A stretch of 64,000 nucleotides of DNA from Streptomyces sp. NBC_01317 (GTDB lineage Bacteria > Actinomycetota > Actinomycetes > Streptomycetales > Streptomycetaceae), in contig NZ_CP108393.1 of assembly GCF_035961655.1 (NCBI RefSeq), forward strand, positions 248,001-312,000. Direction: 5' to 3'. The notes beneath the pieces were generated by a model that worked only from the letters and a program-made list of their open reading frames with translations, did no database searches and was not told where the DNA came from. The translations under genes were made by a program, and so were the position numbers. This document shows positions 9,237 through 16,593 of this stretch, in pieces; position 1 is the first letter of the stretch, and the number at the start of each line of letters is the position of its first letter.

Positions 9237-10163
9237 CTAGCCCTTGACCGCGCCCTGCATGATGCCGCCGACTATCTGGCGGCCGAAGACGAGGAACATC
9301 GCCAGCAGCGGCAGGGTGCCGAGCAGCGCGCCCGCCATGATCACCGACTGGTCCCGTACGTATCCCGCGCTGAGCTGGGTGAGGGCGACGGGGACGGTCG
9401 GGTTGGTCATGTCGAGGGCGATGAAGGGCCAGAAGAAGTCGTTCCAGGCGTGCACGAACGTGATCATGAAGAGCACGGCCATCGGCGGCCTGGCGATCGG
9501 CAGGACGATGCTCCAGAAGATGCGCAGCGAGTGGGCGCCGTCCAGGCGTCCCGCCTCGATGAGTTCGTCCGGCAGCGCCTCCGTCAGGTACTGCCGCATG
9601 AAGAACACACCGACCGCGCTGACCAGGGTCGGGAAGATCACGGAGGGCAGTGACTGCCCCCAGCCGAGGTCGGCCATCATCATGAACAGCGGTACGACTC
9701 CGAGCTGCGGGGGCACCAACATCGTGCCGATGACCAGCAACAGCAGGATGTTACGGCCCTTGAAGCGAAGCTTCGCGAACGCGAAGCCGGCCAGCGTGGC
9801 GAAGAAGACGGTCGACAGGGCGATCACCCCGGCGACGATCAGGCTGTTGAGCATCGCCTTGCCGAGCGCGGCGTCCTGCCAGGCGGTGGCGAGGTTCTTG
9901 AACAGGTTGGGTCCTGGCAGGAACGGCGGCGGGGTCTGCGACACCCGGGTGTTGTCGGTGGAGGCCGCCACCATCGTCCAGTAGAGGGGGAAGAGGGAGA
10001 CCAGCGCGGCGAGCCCGAGCAGGATGTAGGCGAGGGGCCCGGCGTGGTGCTGGCGTCCCGCGCCCGGGCGCAGGACGCGGCGGAACCTGTTCCGCCGGTC
10101 GGGTGCGGTGGGGGTGGTCCGGCCGTGCGCGTCCGCCAGGACCGGTGCGATGTCGGTGGTCAT
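9237..10163 (-). CDS. cebG: Cellobiose ABC transporter permease (MalG type)
   Basis: A 308-aa inner-membrane permease with an N-terminal cytoplasmic stretch and about six membrane segments, beginning with AYILLGLAALVSLFPLYW. The cytoplasmic EAA loop, DELIEAGRLDGAHSLRIFW followed by IVLPIARPP, is the contact for the ATPase. It is the MalG-like half of the permease pair with the upstream gene (18-bp gap). No ATP-binding gene is in the operon; Streptomyces sugar importers of this class share the MsiK ATPase encoded elsewhere. It is identified as cebG by its position between cebF and bglC and by divergent cebR. Confidence 0.9.
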   Translation of the reverse strand: MTTDIAPVLADAHGRTTPTAPDRRNRFRRVLRPGAGRQHHAGPLAYILLGLAALVSLFPLYWTMVAASTDNTRVSQTPPPFLPGPNLFKNLATAWQDAALGKAMLNSLIVAGVIALSTVFFATLAGFAFAKLRFKGRNILLLLVIGTMLVPPQLGVVPLFMMMADLGWGQSLPSVIFPTLVSAVGVFFMRQYLTEALPDELIEAGRLDGAHSLRIFWSIVLPIARPPMAVLFMITFVHAWNDFFWPFIALDMTNPTVPVALTQLSAGYVRDQSVIMAGALLGTLPLLAMFLVFGRQIVGGIMQGAVKG

Positions 10164-10181
10164 GGGGCTGTTGCTCCCTGG

Positions 10182-11165
10182 TCAGGAGGTACGGGACGGG
10201 CGGGCGCGGCGGGGCGCTTTGACGGGCCGTGGGGTACGGGACAGCACGCGCGCGAGGACACGCTGGAGCACGAAGATCAGGATCAGGATCAGGAACATCG
10301 CCCAGGCGATGGCCGAGGCCCGGCCCATCTGGTAGTTCTTCCAGCCCTCTTCGTAGAGCAGCAGTCCCAGGGTCTGGTACTGGTTGTCGGCGCCGCCGCT
10401 GATGCCGTTGGGGCCCTGGCCGAAGATGAGCGGCTCGCCGAAGAGCTGGGTCGCGCCGATGGTCGAGAGCACGATGGTGAAGACGATCGTGGCGCTGATC
10501 CCGGGGACGGTGACGGTACGGAACTGCTGCCAGCGGGAGGCGCCGTCGATGGCGGCGGCCTCGTACAGGTCCTTGGGTATCGCCTGCATCGCGGCGAGGT
10601 AGAGCAGGGCGTTGTAGCCGGTCCAGCGCCAGATCACGATGGTGGAGATGGCGAACTGGGCGGGCCACTTCTGGCTCTCCCAGTCGAGGTTGTCGACGCC
10701 GAAGAACCCCAGCACCCAGTTGATCATGCCGAAGTCGCGTTCGAAGAGCATGGTGAAGACGAGCGCGGCGGCGGCGACGGAGGTCGCGTACGGGGTCAGG
10801 ACGGCGACCCGGAAGAACACCGAGCCTCGGAGACGGTAGTTCAGCAGGTGGGCCAGGCCGAGCGCCATGAGCAGCTGCGGGACGGTGGAGATGACCCCGA
10901 TGGTGAAGGTGTTGCTGAGCGCGTTCCAGAAGCGGTCGTCCTCGAACAGCTCGGTGAAGTTGGCGAGACCTCGCCATTCCATGGTGTCCAGCGAGGACAG
11001 CTCGACGCGGTGGAGCGAGATCCAGAAGGTGTAGAGCAGCGGGTAGAGGCCGAAGGCGCCGAAGATCAGGAAGAACGGGGCGATGAAGGTGTACGGCACC
11101 GCTCCGAGGTCCAGGCGGTGGAGGATGTTGCGCCGCGACTGCCGGGGGTCGATGGAGGTGGCCAC
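10182..11165 (-). CDS. cebF: Cellobiose ABC transporter permease (MalF type)
   Basis: A 327-aa permease. Membrane segments begin with PYTFIAPFFLIFGAFGLYPLLYTFW, and the EAA loop is YEAAAIDGASRWQQFRTVTVPG. It pairs with CebG to form the cellobiose/cellotriose channel. The start is taken as GTG at 11165, directly after GGAAGGAAG, giving the N-terminus VATSIDPRQSRR. An in-frame ATG 90 nt upstream would add an Arg/Pro-rich leader with no ribosome site and run into an intercistronic hairpin. It is separated from cebE by about 217 bp containing that hairpin and a tandem repeat, which may set the binding protein to permease ratio. Confidence 0.9.
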   Translation of the reverse strand: MATSIDPRQSRRNILHRLDLGAVPYTFIAPFFLIFGAFGLYPLLYTFWISLHRVELSSLDTMEWRGLANFTELFEDDRFWNALSNTFTIGVISTVPQLLMALGLAHLLNYRLRGSVFFRVAVLTPYATSVAAAALVFTMLFERDFGMINWVLGFFGVDNLDWESQKWPAQFAISTIVIWRWTGYNALLYLAAMQAIPKDLYEAAAIDGASRWQQFRTVTVPGISATIVFTIVLSTIGATQLFGEPLIFGQGPNGISGGADNQYQTLGLLLYEEGWKNYQMGRASAIAWAMFLILILIFVLQRVLARVLSRTPRPVKAPRRARPSRTS

Positions 11166-11210
11166 GCGGGCTTCCTTCCGTGGGGTGGTGGGATGGACGG
11201 GGGATCGGCG

Positions 11211-11245
11211 GCCGCCGGACGGGACGGTTCGGCCCGTCCGGCGGC
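11211..11245 (-). terminator. Intercistronic hairpin between cebE and cebF
   Basis: GCCGCCGGACGGG (11211-11223) pairs perfectly with CCCGTCCGGCGGC (11233-11245); loop 9 nt. It lies inside the operon, after cebE and before cebF. A partial terminator or 3'-end stabiliser here would give more cebE than cebFG transcript, as is common for ABC importers (inference). Confidence 0.55.
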
Positions 11246-11304
11246 CGGTGCGCACGGCGCGCCGGGCCGCGAGGCCACCGGGCTGCGGGGAGGCGGGGCC
11301 CGGT

Positions 11305-11386
11305 GGCCAGGTCAGATCGGCCGGATCAGGTCGGCCGGGTCAGATCGGCCAGGTCAGATCGGCCAGGTCAGATCGGGCCAGGTCAG
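11305..11386. repeat. 14-bp tandem repeat overlapping the cebE stop codon
   Basis: Five full 14-nt units of the type GGCCAGGTCAGATC run from 11305 to 11374, followed after one extra G by a partial unit ending at 11386. Two internal units have point changes. The last unit contains the cebE stop codon (TCA on this strand, 11383-11385), so each unit carries a TGA in the cebE direction. Confidence 0.9.
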
Positions 11387-12690
11387 CGGGTGAGCTTCTG
11401 GATCCGTTCGTCCGTCGTCTTCCACGCGTCGTCCGGGCTCTTGCCCTGCGCCTCGATCAGTTGCAGGCCCAGCGAGAACGTGTCCTTGATCGTGCCGTCC
11501 TTGCGTCCCAGCACCTGCTTCGCCGGGATCTCCTTCGCCGCGTCGCCGAAGATCTGGCCGATCGGGGCGTCACTGAAGTACGGGGAGGTGCCGTTCGCGA
11601 CGGCGGGGATGTCGAGCGCCGTCTTCGAGGAGGGGAAGTTGCCGAGCTTCTCGAAGATGTACGCCTGCTGCTCGGGCGCGGTCAGCCAGGCGACGAGCTT
11701 CTCCGCCTGCTCCTTGACGGGGCTGTCCTCCATCACGCCGAGGAACGAGCCGCCCCAGTTGGCGCCCTTGGGCGCCTTGGCGACGTCCCACTTGCCCTTG
11801 TTCGCGGGGCCGGCCTTCTCGCTGATGTGGGCGAGCATCCAGGCCGGGCAGACGGTCGTGGCGAAGGTGCCGTTCGACAGACCGGGGTCCCAGCCGGGCT
11901 GGAACTGGCGGAGCTTGGCGGTCAGCCCCGACGTGGCCGCGTCGGCGGCGAGCTTCCAGGCGTCCTTCACCACCGGGTTGTCCTGGTAGATCAGCTTGCC
12001 GTCCTCGTCGTAGAACTGCTTCTCGTCGCCATAGATCATCGCGTTGAACAGTCCGGTGGAGCTGTCCATGTAGGCGACCTTGGAGTCCTTGGACCCCTGC
12101 TTGAACGTCCGGCCGACGTCGACGTACTTCGACCAGTCGCCCTCCCAGAGCTTCGCCACCTCCGCCCGGTCGGTGGGCAGTCCCGCCTGCTCGAACAGGT
12201 CCTTGCGGTAACAGACCGCCATCGGGCCGATGTCCGTGCCCAGGCCGAGCACCTTGCCGTCCCCGGTGGTGACCTGGGACTGCTTCCAGGGCAGGAAGTG
12301 GTCCAGGCCCGGCGTCTTCGACAGGTCGGCGAACTTGTCGGCCTGGGTGTCGACCAGCTCCTTCGCCCGGCCGATCTCTATGCCCTGGATGTCCTTGAGA
12401 CCGCTGCCCGCGGCGAGGTGCGTCTGGAGCGCGGTGTAGTAGGTCTGCTCGTCCCCGGCCACGTCGGTCTCGATCGTGACGTCGGGGTTCTCCTTCATGT
12501 AGCGGTCCAGGAGATCGGTCTCCTTGTAGCCCATGACTCCGAAGAGTCCGAGGCTGATGACGGTCTTGCCGTCCTTGGTGCGCGCCTTGTCCTCGTCGCC
12601 GCTTCCGCAGCCGGCGACGAGGACCAGCGACACCGCGAGGGCGGTGGCGGAAACGAGGGTGGATCCGAAGCGTTTGCGGGCAGTGCCCAT
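11383..12690 (-). CDS. cebE: Cellobiose/cellotriose-binding lipoprotein
   Basis: A 435-aa extracellular solute-binding protein of the sugar family (SBP_bac_1 type). The N-terminus is a lipoprotein signal: basic MGTARKRFGS, a hydrophobic core and the lipobox LVAGC, with the Cys near residue 28 that is lipidated. The mature part has the usual alternating-lobe composition, e.g. KTVISLGLFGVMGYKETDLL and a Trp-rich C-terminal lobe. It captures cellobiose and cellotriose at the membrane for CebFG. The start ATG follows AGGAGGAAG, the strongest ribosome site in the operon. It is the first gene of the operon and the one next to the CebR operator. The 3' end is overlapped by a 14-bp tandem repeat. Confidence 0.93.
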   Translation of the reverse strand: MGTARKRFGSTLVSATALAVSLVLVAGCGSGDEDKARTKDGKTVISLGLFGVMGYKETDLLDRYMKENPDVTIETDVAGDEQTYYTALQTHLAAGSGLKDIQGIEIGRAKELVDTQADKFADLSKTPGLDHFLPWKQSQVTTGDGKVLGLGTDIGPMAVCYRKDLFEQAGLPTDRAEVAKLWEGDWSKYVDVGRTFKQGSKDSKVAYMDSSTGLFNAMIYGDEKQFYDEDGKLIYQDNPVVKDAWKLAADAATSGLTAKLRQFQPGWDPGLSNGTFATTVCPAWMLAHISEKAGPANKGKWDVAKAPKGANWGGSFLGVMEDSPVKEQAEKLVAWLTAPEQQAYIFEKLGNFPSSKTALDIPAVANGTSPYFSDAPIGQIFGDAAKEIPAKQVLGRKDGTIKDTFSLGLQLIEAQGKSPDDAWKTTDERIQKLTR

Positions 12691-12774
12691 GTGCTTCCTC
12701 CTAGCAGCGGCGCCCAGGCGCGCGCCTGCTGCGGCTCACGGTCGACTGGATCAGAGAGCTGTTCCCGGATAAAC

Positions 12775-12788
12775 TGGGAGCGCTCCCA
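12775..12788. promoter_or_regulatory. CebR operator (perfect 14-bp palindrome)
   Basis: TGGGAGCGCTCCCA is a perfect palindrome and matches the known CebR box of Streptomyces cellulose-utilisation genes. It lies 85 bp upstream of cebE and 171 bp upstream of cebR. A TTGACA (minus strand, 12830-12825) about 40 bp upstream is a candidate -35 for cebE, but its -10 is poor. The operator would lie near or just past the start of transcription, so CebR would block cebE until cellobiose releases it. Confidence 0.92.
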
Positions 12789-12959
12789 AACGGTTGTGGA
12801 AGACTCTCGGGAGACGCCAGGCCGTGTCAAGAGTCGAAGTCGGTTCCGTTGCGTGAATGTGTCCGGACGCCGGCTCTCCACTTCCGTCGTCCGCACCACC
12901 GAGCACAGTCACCACGTGAGCGCTTCGGCGCACCACCGGAGCGAGAGTCAGGAGACGTG

Positions 12960-13988
12960 ATGAGCAGCCGCAACCCGAGGGGCCAGAGGCCGACTCTTGA
13001 AGCCGTCGCCGCCCTGGCGGGCGTTGGCAGGGGGACGGTCTCCCGGGTCGTGAACGGCGCTCCCGGCGTCAGCGCGAAGGCCCGTACGGCCGTCGAGGCG
13101 GCGATCGCGGAGCTCAACTACGTACCGAATCCGGCCGCCCGCAGCCTGGTCACCAGCAGGACCGACAGCATCGCGCTGGTGATACCCGAGTCGGAGAGCC
13201 GGCTGGCGGCGGAGCCGTACTTCAACGCGGTCATCCGGGGGGTCAGCACGGAACTGGCCGACACGGAGATGCAGTTGCTGCTGATTCTCGTACGGAATCC
13301 GCGCGAGCTCTACCGGCTGACGCGGTTCGTGGAGGCGCGGCGGGTGGACGGTGTCCTGCTGGTCGCGGTCCACCAGGACGACCCGCTGGTCGCGTTCCTG
13401 GAGAAGACGCAGATGCCGACCGTGCTGGCCGGCCGGCGCTCGCCGGACGAGTCGCTCAGCCATGTGCACTCCGACAACGTGGGCGGGGCGGCGCAGGCCG
13501 TACGGCATCTGCTCGGCCAGGGCCGTACCACCGTCGCCACGATCGCGGGCCCGCTCGACATGGATGTCGGCCGGAGCCGTCTCCAGGGATGGCGCGACGC
13601 CCACACCGGGCACGGCACTCCCCCGGACGAGTCGCTGGCGGTGTCCGCGGACTTCACCGAGGAGGGCGGCCGGGCCGCGATGGGCGAGCTGCTGGACCGG
13701 CACCCGGGGCTCGACGCGGTCTTCGTCGCGTCCGACGTCATGGCGGCGGGCGCGCTGACCGAGCTGCGCGAGCGGGGGCGGCGGGTCCCGGAGGACGTGG
13801 CGATCATCGGCTTCGACGACTCGATCGTGGCCCGGCACACGGTCCCGCCCCTGACCAGCGTCAATCAGGCCAGTGAGGACATCGGACGGACCATCACGCG
13901 GCTGCTGCTGGAGGAGATCAACGATCCGTCCGCGCCCCGGCAGTACCTCACGCTTCCCACGACGCTCACCCATCGCAGGACCACCTGA
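12960..13988 (+). CDS. cebR: LacI-family repressor of the cellobiose operon
   Basis: A 342-aa LacI/GalR regulator. The N-terminal helix-turn-helix reads TLEAVAALAGVGRGTVSRVVNG, followed by the hinge helix NPAARSLV. The rest is a periplasmic-binding-protein-like effector domain, ending with PPLTSVNQASEDIGRTITRLLL and TLTHRRTT. It represses cebEFG-bglC and releases DNA when cellobiose or cellotriose binds. The ATG at 12960 follows AGGAG and was preferred to an upstream in-frame ATG with no domain content. It is divergent from cebE, with the operator between them. Autoregulation is possible but cannot be judged here. Confidence 0.93.
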   Translation: MSSRNPRGQRPTLEAVAALAGVGRGTVSRVVNGAPGVSAKARTAVEAAIAELNYVPNPAARSLVTSRTDSIALVIPESESRLAAEPYFNAVIRGVSTELADTEMQLLLILVRNPRELYRLTRFVEARRVDGVLLVAVHQDDPLVAFLEKTQMPTVLAGRRSPDESLSHVHSDNVGGAAQAVRHLLGQGRTTVATIAGPLDMDVGRSRLQGWRDAHTGHGTPPDESLAVSADFTEEGGRAAMGELLDRHPGLDAVFVASDVMAAGALTELRERGRRVPEDVAIIGFDDSIVARHTVPPLTSVNQASEDIGRTITRLLLEEINDPSAPRQYLTLPTTLTHRRTT

Positions 13989-14030
13989 CGGCGGACTATG
14001 CCGGCCGGACCGGCCGCCGCGTGCCACTTC

Positions 14031-14058
14031 GTCCCGCCGGGCCGAGACCCGGCGGGAC
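14031..14058. terminator. Bidirectional terminator between cebR and the roadblock gene
   Basis: GTCCCGCCGGG / CCCGGCGGGAC, perfect 11-bp stem with a 6-nt loop, midway between the convergent stops at 13988 and 14115. Confidence 0.75.
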
Positions 14059-14114
14059 GGAGCGAGGGCCGGATCGGCCCACAGCGTCCGGGCCGCGCCC
14101 TCCGGCCGTACGCG

Positions 14115-14480
14115 TCAGACTTCCAGGGCGTTCTCTATCCGCTTGAGGCTGTGGCGGGCCAGCGCCAGGTTCGCCCGCGCCCGGTCGAGCGCGAGGTAGA
14201 GGAAGAGGGAGCCCCGGCTGGCGGACAGCGGCCGGATCAGGTGGTACTGCTTGCCGAGCGTGATCAGGATGTCCTCGATCGCGTCCTCCATGTCCAGCGC
14301 CGCGAGAGTGCGCACCTTCGCGCGGACGACCTCGGTGTTCCCCGCGGCGGCGACCTCCAGATCGAGGCCGCGCCCGCCTCCGAGGGTGCCGAGGGACATC
14401 CCGCTCTCGTAGTCCACCACCGCCACCCCGATGGCGCCTTCGATGGTCATGGCCTCTTTGAGCGCGGTCTCTAGGTTCAT
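14115..14480 (-). CDS. Roadblock/LC7 domain protein (first of three)
   Basis: A 121-aa single-domain roadblock/LC7 protein. The pattern AIGVAVVDYESGMSLGTLGG, a central helix, then DILITLGKQYHLIRPL and SLFLYLALDRARANLALARHSL matches the alpha/beta roadblock fold, which forms dimers and in bacteria (MglB and Streptomyces conservon proteins) regulates small Ras-like GTPases. No GTPase is encoded in this window. It is divergent from a second roadblock gene 140 bp away with a strong dyad between them. The ATG at 14480 was taken because it begins the domain and is preceded by AGGA; an upstream ATG at 14543 would extend into the dyad region. Confidence 0.85.
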   Translation of the reverse strand: MNLETALKEAMTIEGAIGVAVVDYESGMSLGTLGGGRGLDLEVAAAGNTEVVRAKVRTLAALDMEDAIEDILITLGKQYHLIRPLSASRGSLFLYLALDRARANLALARHSLKRIENALEV

Positions 14481-14510
14481 CGCGGGGTCCTGTTCTTCCT
14501 GCCGGTGGCA

Positions 14511-14537
14511 CCTACTGTTCCGTGGCGGAAAAGTAGG
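14511..14537. promoter_or_regulatory. Dyad between divergent roadblock genes
   Basis: CCTACTGTTCCG and CGGAAAAGTAGG are 12-nt arms with one mismatch and a 3-nt spacer. The dyad sits in the 140-bp divergent region, so it could be an operator for both genes or a hairpin in the leftward leader. Confidence 0.5.
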
Positions 14538-14620
14538 GTTCAAAACGCCAAGATCGGTTACTAAAGCGCACGTTGCAGACTACGATACTGAAAAATGTGT
14601 CTCAAAACGAAGGGGTCCAC

Positions 14621-14980
14621 GTGTCAGCGATGGAAGCGTCCCTTTCCCGGCTCCTGTCGACCCCGGGGGTCAAGGGAACCGCGCTGGTGGACGCCGTCAC
14701 CGGACTCGTCTACTGCGTGGTCGGGGACGAGCTGGAGGTCGGGGACGGGGTGGGAACGGCCGAGCTGGCCGCCGTGATCACCGACCGGGTCGGTCAGGCG
14801 GGCGTCGAGAGCGAGCTGGAGAGCGTGGTCGTGACCACCGCGCGCCGCTACCACGTCGTCAAGTCCGTCCGGCGGACGGGTGATCCGCTGCTCCTCGTCA
14901 CGGCGCTCGACCGCGACGGCACCAACCTCGCCCTCGCCCTGCGCCATCTGGAGCGTCACGCCGCGGACGTGCTGGCATGA
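14621..14980 (+). CDS. Roadblock/LC7 domain protein (second of three)
   Basis: A 119-aa roadblock/LC7 protein: GVKGTALVDAVTGLVYCVVGDE, then AAVITDRVGQAG, VVVTTARRYHVVKSV and PLLLVTALDRDGTNLALALRHL. The general layout is like the divergent neighbour, though sequence identity is modest. The start is placed at GTG 14621, which follows GAAGGGG at good spacing; an ATG three codons later is the alternative. It overlaps the next gene by 4 nt (ATGA), so the two are translationally coupled and probably act together. A role as GTPase regulator or polarity/signalling scaffold is inferred from the family. Confidence 0.83.
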   Translation: MSAMEASLSRLLSTPGVKGTALVDAVTGLVYCVVGDELEVGDGVGTAELAAVITDRVGQAGVESELESVVVTTARRYHVVKSVRRTGDPLLLVTALDRDGTNLALALRHLERHAADVLA

Positions 14981-15885
14981 CGGACGGCGCACCGAACCAG
15001 GACCCGGCGGAGCCGGGCATGTCGCCGCGCAATGTCCCGGCGCTGTTGGCGCGCCTGCACCGGGAGGGCTTCACCGGCACGGTATCGGTCTCCGGAACTC
15101 CCGGCGGAACGATTCATCTCAGGGACGGACTGATCGGCGCGATCGAGACACCCGGGACCCCGTCGGTCGAGTCGACCCTCCTCAAGTCGGGCCGGGTCGA
15201 CGACGAGGGGTGGGCGGCCGGCCAGGCCGCCGTCCGGGACGGCGACGACCACGGAACGGCTCTGGTCGGCCTCCGGCTGGTCGGCGCCGCCGAGCTGGAG
15301 GTCGTCTGTACGGCGACGGTCTTCGAGGGCGCCTTCGCGATGTCCGTCGGGCCACCCGCGGGGTGGGAGGTCGAGGGGCCCGCCCCGACCGTGCTCGCTC
15401 CCCGTGGTCTCGCCCCGCACCGGGTCGCGGAGGAGACCGCGCGCCGGCTGGCGCTCGTCTCCCGGAGCTGGGGGCCGCCCGCCGAACTCGCCAAGGCCAG
15501 GATGCGCCCCTCGGCGCGTGCGGACCGGGTGGCGGGGCAGCTCACCAGCCGGTACCAGGCCGTGCTCGCCGTCGCCAACGCCCGCCGAACGCCGCGCGAT
15601 CTCGCGTTCACCCTGGGGCGGGGACTGTACGGAGTGATGGCGGACCTGATCCGTATGGACGAACTCCAGCTCATCCAGTGGGAGGACCGGGCCCCGGTCG
15701 AGCGGCCGAGCACCGCGCCGCGCGTCCCTCCGGCCGGGAGATCCGCGCCGCCGCCCCCCGTGCCGGCCGTCTCGCTGCCCCGCAGGACCCCCGGTGCCGG
15801 CCGCGTCGAACAGCGGGATCCCGCCGCGTCCGAGGGAGTCGGCGAGCGGCAACTGTCGGGACATCCTGACGACTTAGATTCCTGA
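14977..15885 (+). CDS. DUF4388-like protein of the roadblock cluster
   Basis: A 302-aa protein of unknown function. Residues about 15-130 (LARLHREGFTGTVSVSG, TIHLRDGLIGAIETPG, LLKSGRVDDEGW) resemble the DUF4388/PATAN-type fold that accompanies response regulators and roadblock proteins. The middle region (about 150-230) is helical with RDLAFTLGRGLYGVMADLIRMDELQLIQW. The last 70 residues are Pro/Arg-rich and probably disordered. It overlaps the second roadblock gene by ATGA. No catalytic motif is visible. By analogy with gliding and conservon systems it may be an adaptor joining roadblock dimers to a receptor or GTPase; this is inference. Confidence 0.75.
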   Translation: MTDGAPNQDPAEPGMSPRNVPALLARLHREGFTGTVSVSGTPGGTIHLRDGLIGAIETPGTPSVESTLLKSGRVDDEGWAAGQAAVRDGDDHGTALVGLRLVGAAELEVVCTATVFEGAFAMSVGPPAGWEVEGPAPTVLAPRGLAPHRVAEETARRLALVSRSWGPPAELAKARMRPSARADRVAGQLTSRYQAVLAVANARRTPRDLAFTLGRGLYGVMADLIRMDELQLIQWEDRAPVERPSTAPRVPPAGRSAPPPPVPAVSLPRRTPGAGRVEQRDPAASEGVGERQLSGHPDDLDS

Positions 15886-15997
15886 GACCGCACCTGTGCT
15901 TGTACCTGCCTGAGCACGTTGTAGGGGGACCTGGAACCTCCGTACGACGTCCCACGGCGACCCTCCGGCCGGAAAACGTCATCAAGGAGCGCGCACC

Positions 15998-16387
15998 ATG
16001 CACGTAAGTTCGTCCGTCACTCCCCTTGTCAGTGTGCTGGCCTCGCTGCGGGAAAGGGTGATGGGAGTCTCCGAGACCGTCCTCTCCACGGCCGACGGCC
16101 TCCTGGTCGCCGCCGACGCGGACACGGTCCAGCCGGAGACCGTCTCCGCACTCGCCGCCGCGACGCTGGGGCTCGGCGCGCGGATGGCGCAGCAGGCCGA
16201 AGCGGGCGCGCTCCGTGACGTGGTCATACGGTGCGGGGGCGGGCACATCGTCGTGCTGGCCGTCGGGGACCGGGCGCTGCTGACCGTCCTGGGCGACGAG
16301 GGCCTCGATGTCGCCGCGCTCCAGCGTGAGACCCCGGCCGTCGTCGAGGAGTTGGCGGGGCTGCTCGCGGGAGACGTGCCCGCCTGA
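15998..16387 (+). CDS. Roadblock/LC7 domain protein (third of three)
   Basis: A 129-aa roadblock/LC7 protein: LRERVMGVSETVLSTADGLLVAADAD, AAATLGLGARMAQQ, then DVVIRCGGGHIVVLAVGDRALLTVLGDEGLDV. It is closer to the MglB/conservon type than the other two. The start ATG follows AAGGAGCGCGCACC, a clear ribosome site. It lies 112 bp after the DUF4388-like gene in the same direction and may share its transcript. No histidine kinase, DUF742 protein or GTPase follows, so this is not a standard conservon (cvn) operon. Confidence 0.87.
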   Translation: MHVSSSVTPLVSVLASLRERVMGVSETVLSTADGLLVAADADTVQPETVSALAAATLGLGARMAQQAEAGALRDVVIRCGGGHIVVLAVGDRALLTVLGDEGLDVAALQRETPAVVEELAGLLAGDVPA

Positions 16388-16434
16388 CGCCGGAACGCGG
16401 GCGCGGCTCCTCTCCGCGCCCGGCCTCTCTTCCT

Positions 16435-16486
16435 CCCGGGCGCTCCGGGCCGTCGGTGCCGACGGCCCGGAGGACAGGCGCCCGGG
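16435..16486. terminator. Large two-part hairpin terminator
   Basis: The inner stem CTCCGGGCCGTCG / CGACGGCCCGGAG (13 bp, loop GTGC) is flanked by an outer 8-bp stem CCCGGGCG / CGCCCGGG. It lies between the convergent third roadblock gene and the SDR gene. Confidence 0.75.
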
Positions 16487-16502
16487 CGACAGCCCCGGCC
16501 GG

Positions 16503-16593
16503 CTCGTTCAGGCGAGTCCTTGAGGCGACTCGTTGAGGCGACTCGTTCAGACGGCTCGTTCAGACGGCTCTTTCAGACGGCTCTTTCAGACGG
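16503..16593. repeat. 13-bp tandem repeat overlapping the SDR stop codon
   Basis: Seven exact-length 13-nt units related to CTCGTTCAGACGG, diverging stepwise away from the gene. The last unit (16581-16593) contains the SDR stop codon (TCA on this strand, 16586-16588), so six of the units are outside the gene. Confidence 0.9.

Noticed and set aside
11305..11386. Short regular repeats considered as a possible CRISPR array.
   Set aside because: The 14-bp units are directly abutting without spacers and no cas genes are present; the same applies to the 13-bp array at 16503-16593.
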